64,000 bases of DNA from M30B53 sp964600785. Its GTDB lineage: Bacteria > Planctomycetota > Planctomycetia > Pirellulales > UBA1268. The position numbers were made by a program, and so were the translations under genes. Below the pieces are notes generated by a model. It was not told the origin of the DNA, ran no database searches, and was given only the letters and a program-made list of their open reading frames with translations. Shown here one piece after another: positions 58,692 to 64,000 of this stretch. The stretch's first letter is position 1. The number at the start of each line of letters is the position of its first letter. The stretch lies in the NCBI GenBank assembly GCA_964600785.1, contig CAZRKH010000091.1:9118-73117 (forward strand). The letters run 5' to 3'.

Positions 58692-59861
58692 TCAGCGAAC
58701 CGCCGGGGCCCACGCCTCGGTCAGGTGGTGGATGATGCCCGCCACCGCCCCTTGCCGTTTGCTCGAACGGGTGGGGGTGATCGTGCAGTCGGCAAGCGAT
58801 GCGGTCAACGTCCGCTGGCGGACCCGCTCGAGCACCGGGGCAAACCGCTCCGGCGACCCTGGCAGGAGCCTGCCGTGCACGAACAGGGCCGTGGGGTTGA
58901 AGGTGTTGATCACCGCGGCGATGGCGATGGCGAGGTATTCGCCGACCGTGCCGACCGGGCCGGTGAAATCGGCCGGTCGCTCCGCGAGCAGGGTCTCGAC
59001 GGCGTCCACGTCGAGCCGCCGCCCCTCCTGCTGCGACACCATCCGCACGACCGCCGCATCGGTGGCAAGCGTTTCGAGGCAGCCGCGATTGCCGCAGCCG
59101 CAGCGCTCGCCGGCGGGCATGACCGTGATGTGCCCGATCTCTCCCGCCATGCCGCTGTGGCCACCGAGGAGTTCGCCGCCGCTCATCACGCCCAGCCCCA
59201 GCCCTGCGGCCACGTCGAGCATCGCAAAGTCGTCCAGCCCCCGAGCCTCGCCGCAGAGCCGCTCGGCCAGGCAGAGGCCGTCGGTCTCCTGAAGCAGACG
59301 ACAGTTGACACCCAGCCTGTCCTCGAGATCACGGGCCGGGTTCCGCTTGTCGAGGATGTGGAGGTTGGGCGAGAAGACGATCTCCGCAAGTCGCTTGTTG
59401 ACAAGCCCCGGCACGCTGACCCCGACTCCCAGTGGCGGGGCGGCCGTCAGATCGAGCAGATCACGACATTCGCGGGTGATCCGGTCGAGGAGCCTGTCGT
59501 AGTCAACCGGTGTGGCAAAGCGACGGGTGTCGTCGTCGCAGACCTTGCCGTCAAGACCGGCGGCCACGACGCAGCAGGTCGTGGCATCGATCACCACGCC
59601 GAGCACGGTCGCGGTGTCGGACGCCATTCGCACCAGCCGTCCGGGCCGGCCGAGCGTGGGCACGACCGGGTCGAGCTCCTCGAGGAGCCCGTGCTTGAGC
59701 AGCGAATCGATGGCCTTGGAGACCGTGGGTGCAGTCAGCCCCGAGGCCCGCGTCAGCATCGCTCGCGATGCCGGCCCCTGCTGCTGGATCACTTCGAGCA
59801 ATCGCCGTTCGTTGATCCGGCGAAGCAGCGTCGACTCGATGCGGTTGTTCGTCAGGGGCAT
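58692..59861 (-). CDS. ROK-family transcriptional repressor (NagC/Mlc-like)
   Basis: This 389-aa protein has an N-terminal winged helix-turn-helix (RLLEVIQQQGPASRAMLTRA with GLTAPTVSKAIDSLLKHGLL) followed by a ROK sugar-binding domain. The GEIGH motif and the complete zinc site CGCGNRGCLE are present, unlike the kinase at 5314. Such proteins repress carbohydrate genes until a sugar or sugar-phosphate binds. It is divergent from the DUF1549/DUF1553 gene, so self-control and control of that gene are plausible. The TTG at 59879 is an alternative start; ATG 59859-59861 is preferred. Confidence 0.88.
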   Translation of the reverse strand: MPLTNNRIESTLLRRINERRLLEVIQQQGPASRAMLTRASGLTAPTVSKAIDSLLKHGLLEELDPVVPTLGRPGRLVRMASDTATVLGVVIDATTCCVVAAGLDGKVCDDDTRRFATPVDYDRLLDRITRECRDLLDLTAAPPLGVGVSVPGLVNKRLAEIVFSPNLHILDKRNPARDLEDRLGVNCRLLQETDGLCLAERLCGEARGLDDFAMLDVAAGLGLGVMSGGELLGGHSGMAGEIGHITVMPAGERCGCGNRGCLETLATDAAVVRMVSQQEGRRLDVDAVETLLAERPADFTGPVGTVGEYLAIAIAAVINTFNPTALFVHGRLLPGSPERFAPVLERVRQRTLTASLADCTITPTRSSKRQGAVAGIIHHLTEAWAPAVR

Positions 59862-59880
59862 GAACGGGGCATGAAACAAG

Positions 59881-59904
59881 TCAGCTTTCGAGTCAGCTTT
59901 CGAG
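59881..59904. repeat. 12-bp direct repeat in the ROK repressor leader
   Basis: TCAGCTTTCGAG occurs twice in tandem, 20 bp upstream of the repressor start codon. It may be a simple slippage duplication or a regulator half-site pair. Confidence 0.6.
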
Positions 59905-59952
59905 CCGAGAACCCTTCGCCACCGGTGGCGACATCCCCGGCAAAGCCATGCG

Positions 59953-59980
59953 TTGCCATTTATTTAGCGTCGTTTAGAAT
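59953..59980 (+). promoter_or_regulatory. Candidate sigma-70 promoter for the DUF1549/DUF1553 gene
   Basis: TTGCCA at 59953-59958 and TAGAAT at 59975-59980 are separated by 16 bp, about 60 bp before the start. The spacer holds TTTATTTAGCG and a repeated TTTAG, in the 179-bp divergent gap with the ROK repressor, where an operator would be expected. Confidence 0.5.
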
Positions 59981-60040
59981 ACAAGGACGAAGTGCGACAC
60001 GACAACCGCCTCCCGCGGTTTTCACTCCGGCTCCGGATCA

Positions 60041-62413
60041 ATGCATCGCTCGGCGACATCGTTGCGACTGCTGATGGCCGCCGCCTGTCTGTGGCCGGCG
60101 GCGGGCGTTGCGGCAGCGAGCGACTTCGCCCGTGATATCCAGCCGCTGCTCGCCCGACGCTGCTATGCCTGCCACGGCCCCGAGACCCAGGAGGCGGGCC
60201 TGCGGCTCGACGACCCGGCTGCGGCAACCGCCGAACTCGACAGCGGCATGCGGGCGATCGTGCCGGGCGACGCCGCCGGGAGTGAACTGCTGGTGCGAAT
60301 CAGCTCCGGAGATCCCGACGTGCGGATGCCGCCGGAGGGGCCACGGCTCAAGGCCGAAGAGATTGCCGCTCTCGAACAGTGGATCGTCGCCGGCGGCCAG
60401 TGGGAGGCCCACTGGGCATTTCGACCGCTCGAGCGGCCTCAGCCTCCGGCAACCCCCGGGAAGCCGTCGGCCAATCCGGTCGATGCGTTCATCGACGCGG
60501 GGCTGGCTGCCCGCGGACTGGCCCGCTCGGGCGAGGCCGACAAGGCGACGCTTCTGCGGCGGGCCAGCTATTCCGTGACCGGCCTGCCTCCCAGCGAACA
60601 GGAGATGCATGACTTTCTGGCCGACGACTCCGCCACGGCCTGGGAAACGGTCGTTGATCGGCTGCTCGCCTCTCCGCATTACGGCGAACACTGGGCCCGT
60701 CATTGGCTCGATCTCGTCCGCTACGCCGAGACCAACTCCTTCGAACGCGACGGCGTCAAGCCCCATGCCTGGCGGTATCGCGACTACGTGATCCGGGCCC
60801 TCAACGACGACAAGCCCTACGACCGGTTCGTGATCGAGCAGCTTGCCGGCGACGAACTGGCCGAGCCCACCGCCGACTCGCTCGTCGCCACCGGCTACTA
60901 CCGGCTCGGCCTCTGGGACGACGAGCCGGCCGACAAGCTTCAGGCACGCTACGACGACCTCGACGACCTCGTCTCGACAACCGGGCAGGTGTTCCTGGGC
61001 CTCACGATCAACTGTGCCCGCTGTCATGATCACAAGATCGATCCGATTTCGCAGCGTGACTACTACGCGATGCTGGCGTTCTTCAACAACGTCACGCCGA
61101 TGGGTGGCCGGCAGATGAACCCCGCCTTCATCGAGCGGCCGCTGCCGATCGAAGGGAGCACGCCGGCTGCGGCCCGCCATGCCGTCGAAGAACGCAATCG
61201 TCGCCTGGCCGAGGCCAAGGCCGCCATCGCCGCGATCAACAAGCGAATCGAGGAGCATGGCGAGCAGGCGCTCGACGACCTCGCCCGCCGGGACCTGGCC
61301 GGCTGGAAAAAAACGCTCGCTGATCTCGAGGCGGCAACCGCCCGCCAGCCCAAGGCGCTGGTGGTGAGTGAATACGGTTCGACCCCACCGGAGACGTTTG
61401 TCCTCGCCCGCGGCAATCCCCACGCCGACAAGCTGCCCGAGGGGCGGGTGGAGCCGGCCTTTCCCGAGGTCCTCGAGCCGCCTGACCCGCAGATCGCCGC
61501 CCCGGCCGACGGCAGATCGACCGGCCGTCGGCTGGCCCTGGCCCGCTGGATCGCCTCGCCCGAGAACCCGCTGACCGCCCGTGTCGTGGCCAATCGGGTC
61601 TGGCAGCATCACTTTGGCCGGGGCATCGTCCGCAGCCCCAACAACTTCGGCCTGATGGGCGACCCGCCGACCCACCCCGAGCTGCTCGACTGGCTGGCCA
61701 CCGAACTGATTGCAGGAGGCTGGCGGCTCAAGCCGCTCCACAAAACGATCCTCATGTCGCGGGCCTACCGTGCGTCGTCCCGGGCGGTTGCAGAATCGCT
61801 TGCCGCCGACCCGCTCAACGACGCCTGCTGGCGATTCGACATGCGTCGGCTGGCCGCCGAGGAGCTTCGCGACTCGATTCATGTCGCCAGTGGGGCCTTC
61901 AACCCGAAGATGTTCGGCCCTGGCGTCTACCCCGAACTGCCCGCGGCCGTGCTGGCCACCCAGTCGCGGCCCGGCGACGGCTGGGGGAGTTCGCCGCCGG
62001 CCGAGCAGGCCCGCCGCAGCATCTACATCCACGTCAAGCGGTCGCTGCTGACGCCGATCCTCACGAGCTTCGACCTCGCCGATACCGACACGGCATGCCC
62101 GGTGCGGTTTGTCACCACCCAGCCAACCCAGGCCCTCGGCATGATCAACGGCGGGTTTCTCCATCGGCAGGCCAGGGTCTTCGCCGACCGCGTGCGGCGG
62201 GAGGTGGGCGGGCCGGACGCCGACCAGACCGAGGCGATGGTCCGCCGCGCGATCGAGCTGGCGCTCGTGCGGCCGGCGAGTGACACGGAGGTCAGCCGCG
62301 GCGTCGCCCTGATCGATGAACTCGAAGCCACCGATGGTGTCGGCCCCGGACGGTCCTTTGAGCTCTACTGCCTGATGGTCCTCAACCTCAACGAGTTTGT
62401 TTACCTCGACTGA
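60041..62413 (+). CDS. Planctomycete cytochrome/DUF1549/DUF1553 protein
   Basis: The 790-aa exported protein has a signal peptide (LLMAAACLWPAAGVAAASD) and a cytochrome-like PSD1 segment with CYACHG in RRCYACHGPETQEAGLRLDD. It continues with the DUF1549 domain (DAFIDAGLAARGLARSGEAD, HYGEHWARHWLDLVRYAETN, NCARCHDHKIDPISQRDYYA) and the C-terminal DUF1553 domain (RRLALARWIASPENPLTARV, RVWQHHFGRGIVRSPNNFGL). Two CxxCH sites could bind haem. The family is hugely expanded in planctomycetes and paired with DUF1501 proteins; breakdown of complex polysaccharides has been suggested but not shown. Here too the DUF1501 gene follows, 44 bp later. Confidence 0.93.
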   Translation: MHRSATSLRLLMAAACLWPAAGVAAASDFARDIQPLLARRCYACHGPETQEAGLRLDDPAAATAELDSGMRAIVPGDAAGSELLVRISSGDPDVRMPPEGPRLKAEEIAALEQWIVAGGQWEAHWAFRPLERPQPPATPGKPSANPVDAFIDAGLAARGLARSGEADKATLLRRASYSVTGLPPSEQEMHDFLADDSATAWETVVDRLLASPHYGEHWARHWLDLVRYAETNSFERDGVKPHAWRYRDYVIRALNDDKPYDRFVIEQLAGDELAEPTADSLVATGYYRLGLWDDEPADKLQARYDDLDDLVSTTGQVFLGLTINCARCHDHKIDPISQRDYYAMLAFFNNVTPMGGRQMNPAFIERPLPIEGSTPAAARHAVEERNRRLAEAKAAIAAINKRIEEHGEQALDDLARRDLAGWKKTLADLEAATARQPKALVVSEYGSTPPETFVLARGNPHADKLPEGRVEPAFPEVLEPPDPQIAAPADGRSTGRRLALARWIASPENPLTARVVANRVWQHHFGRGIVRSPNNFGLMGDPPTHPELLDWLATELIAGGWRLKPLHKTILMSRAYRASSRAVAESLAADPLNDACWRFDMRRLAAEELRDSIHVASGAFNPKMFGPGVYPELPAAVLATQSRPGDGWGSSPPAEQARRSIYIHVKRSLLTPILTSFDLADTDTACPVRFVTTQPTQALGMINGGFLHRQARVFADRVRREVGGPDADQTEAMVRRAIELALVRPASDTEVSRGVALIDELEATDGVGPGRSFELYCLMVLNLNEFVYLD

Positions 62414-62457
62414 ACCGCCCCGCGTCGGCCCCTCGCCCACCGTTGGAGACTCGCGTC

Positions 62458-63975
62458 ATGCCATCCCCCGCACGTCCGCAGACCCGGCCACGCCCGCAGG
62501 GACAGTTCTGCCGCCGCACCCGCCGGGAGTTTTTCTGGGAGGCCGGGGCCTCCTTCACCGGCCTGGCCCTGGCCGGCCTGCTCGATGAGCGATTTTTTGC
62601 TCGGCAGACGCACGCCGCCACCGGAATTCCCTTCGACAATCCGCTCGCCGCCAAGCCGCCGATGTTCGCCCCCAAGGCGAAGAGCGTGATCTTCCTGTTC
62701 ATGTACGGAGGCCCGAGCCACGTCGACACCTTCGACTACAAGCCTGCCCTCTATCCGCTCGACGGCAAGACGATTCCGGTCAAAACGAAGGGGCGGGGAG
62801 GCGAGCGGAACAAGGGGCGGGTCGTCGGCCCCAAGTGGAAGTTCAAGCAATACGGCAAGTGCGGCAAGTGGGTCAGCGACCTGTTTCCCAACATCGCCCG
62901 CCATGTCGACAAGATTGCCTTCCTGCACTCGATGACGGCCGACTCGCCGATTCACGGCTCCGCGATGCTCCAGATGAACTCGGGCAAGCTCCAGTCGGGA
63001 GCGCCCTGCCTCGGCTCCTGGGCCAACTACGGCCTGGGCAGCGTCAACGACAACCTGCCCGGGTTCGTGGTCATGCTCGATCCGACCGGCGGGCCGATCT
63101 CGGGGGCCAAGAACTGGTCGAGCGGGTACATGCCCGCCACCTACCAGGGCACGATTCTGCGGAGCAAGGGGCCGCCGATCCTCGATCTTGCCCCGCCTGA
63201 CGACATGCCACTCGAGGCCCAGCGAGCGATGCTCGATGCCCTGCGGGAGGCCAACACGGCCCACCTGCTCTCCCGCGGCGACAACAGTGAGCTGGCCGCC
63301 CGGATCGCCTCCTACGAGCTGGCCTGGAAGATGCAGGAACACGCTCCGGAGGCGGTCGATCTGGCGAGTGAGACCGATGAGACGACGCGGCTCTACGGGC
63401 TCGACAATCCCCGCACCGCCGACTTCGGCCGCCGCTGCCTGCTGGCCCGGCGGCTCGTCGAGCGGGGCGTGCGGTTTGTCCAGCTCTATTCCGGCGGGGC
63501 CCACAACGACGACAACTGGGATGCCCACGGCGATCTCGTGAAAAACCACGAGTTCCACGCCGGTAACACCGACCGGCCGATCGCCGCTTTGCTCGAAGAC
63601 CTCCAGCGGCGGGGCCTCTTGGACGAGACCCTCGTGATCTGGGGGGGCGAATTCGGCCGGCAGCCGACGGCCGAATACGCCAAGGGCACCGGCCGCGACC
63701 ACAACGCCTACGGATTCACAATGTGGATGGCTGGCGGCGGCATCAAGGGGGGCGTGAGCGTGGGCGAGACCGACGAGCTCGGTTCGGCCGCGATCTCGCC
63801 GGGGCCGGGGCACGGCAACGAAGACAAGCCCGGCTTCCACGTCAAGCGGCTCCATGCCACGGTGCTGCACCTGCTCGGCCTCGACCCCAACCGGCTGGCC
63901 TACTTCTTCGGCGGCCTCGACCAGAAGCTCGCCGGCCGCGAGCACGTCGAGGCGATCACCGAGGTGCTGGGGTGA
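62458..63975 (+). CDS. DUF1501 protein with Tat signal
   Basis: This 505-aa sulfatase/alkaline-phosphatase-like fold protein has a twin-arginine type signal (CRRTRREFFWEAGASFTGLA) and the family hallmarks KSVIFLFMYGGPSHVDTFDY, HSMTADSPIHGSAMLQMNSG, CLGSWANYGLG, GARFVQLYSGGAHNDDNWDA in variant form (GVRFVQLYSGG), and IWGGEFGRQPTAEYAKGTGR with DHNAYGFTMWMAGGGIKGG. Metal-binding Asp and His residues of the phosphatase superfamily appear in place. It partners the upstream DUF1549/DUF1553 protein in many planctomycetes. GGAG lies before ATG 62458; an in-frame TTG at 62443 is rejected. Confidence 0.93.
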   Translation: MPSPARPQTRPRPQGQFCRRTRREFFWEAGASFTGLALAGLLDERFFARQTHAATGIPFDNPLAAKPPMFAPKAKSVIFLFMYGGPSHVDTFDYKPALYPLDGKTIPVKTKGRGGERNKGRVVGPKWKFKQYGKCGKWVSDLFPNIARHVDKIAFLHSMTADSPIHGSAMLQMNSGKLQSGAPCLGSWANYGLGSVNDNLPGFVVMLDPTGGPISGAKNWSSGYMPATYQGTILRSKGPPILDLAPPDDMPLEAQRAMLDALREANTAHLLSRGDNSELAARIASYELAWKMQEHAPEAVDLASETDETTRLYGLDNPRTADFGRRCLLARRLVERGVRFVQLYSGGAHNDDNWDAHGDLVKNHEFHAGNTDRPIAALLEDLQRRGLLDETLVIWGGEFGRQPTAEYAKGTGRDHNAYGFTMWMAGGGIKGGVSVGETDELGSAAISPGPGHGNEDKPGFHVKRLHATVLHLLGLDPNRLAYFFGGLDQKLAGREHVEAITEVLG

Positions 63976-64000
63976 GGGCGGCTGGTTCGGGCGGCTGCCG

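Noticed and set aside
60038..62440. 800-codon minus-strand ORF opposite the DUF1549/DUF1553 gene
   Set aside because: Mirror of a strongly conserved gene; composition unlike neighbours.

Overview
The window looks like a chromosomal segment of a planctomycete, most likely from the Pirellulales side of the phylum. It has high GC and carries several family types concentrated in that phylum: a cytochrome/DUF1549/DUF1553 protein followed by a Tat-exported DUF1501 protein, a BBP7-type outer-membrane barrel, a PEP-CTERM tail, a Uma2-family protein, an AGE epimerase and ROK proteins. Genes are dense, several neighbours overlap by ATGA, and most of the very long opposite-strand ORFs are GC-driven shadows.

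Left part (1-26,000). A sialate O-acetylesterase runs off the left edge. It is followed by a degraded patch (Uma2 gene, PEP-CTERM remnant, broken nucleotidyltransferase, repeats). Then come a minus-strand run (AGE epimerase, LepA, ROK kinase, di-haem peroxidase-like lipoprotein, aquaporin, SixA, RNase HII-like protein, SpoU methyltransferase) and a plus-strand run (TlpA-like lipoprotein, OppA/OppB/OppC without an ATPase, EF-hand lipoprotein, an unusually large signal peptidase I, LptB). A ClC channel, an LpxH-like phosphoesterase, a BBP7 barrel and a ketoacyl-synthase homologue lacking its catalytic Cys complete this part.

Centre (26,085-43,113). This is the main system: a compact ten-gene minus-strand operon for a [NiFe]-hydrogenase. 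Read from its promoter the order is small subunit, large subunit, maturation protease, TPR protein, 129-aa orphan, NifU-Rieske fusion, NHL propeller, hypC, hypD, hypE. hypA-hypB are divergent and hypF lies 3.6 kb beyond hypB, so the full HypABCDEF set is present. Subunit motifs fit the group 1h (actinobacterial-type, Hhy) uptake enzymes known for high-affinity or atmospheric H2 oxidation. The NifU-Rieske protein is the best candidate electron acceptor. A TolC-like protein and two secreted proteins lie between hypB and hypF.

Right part (43,193-64,000). It holds a SRPBCC protein, a frameshifted K+ channel, DoxX, a PL8-like lyase, small hypothetical genes, tRNA-Val(GAC), an EcsC protein that starts inside a tandem-repeat tract and ends inside the tRNA, a secreted nuclease, ThrRS, a LigD_N-like protein, a Tat-exported 5'-nucleotidase, glutamine synthetase, an SDR, a ROK repressor, and the DUF1549/DUF1553 plus DUF1501 pair.

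Two families of short intergenic elements recur. Family A (about 140 bp, several hairpins, five complete or partial copies) and family B (36 bp, two identical copies) lie mostly at gene ends and look like terminator-type or REP-like elements. No CRISPR array, complete insertion sequence, rRNA or prophage was seen.
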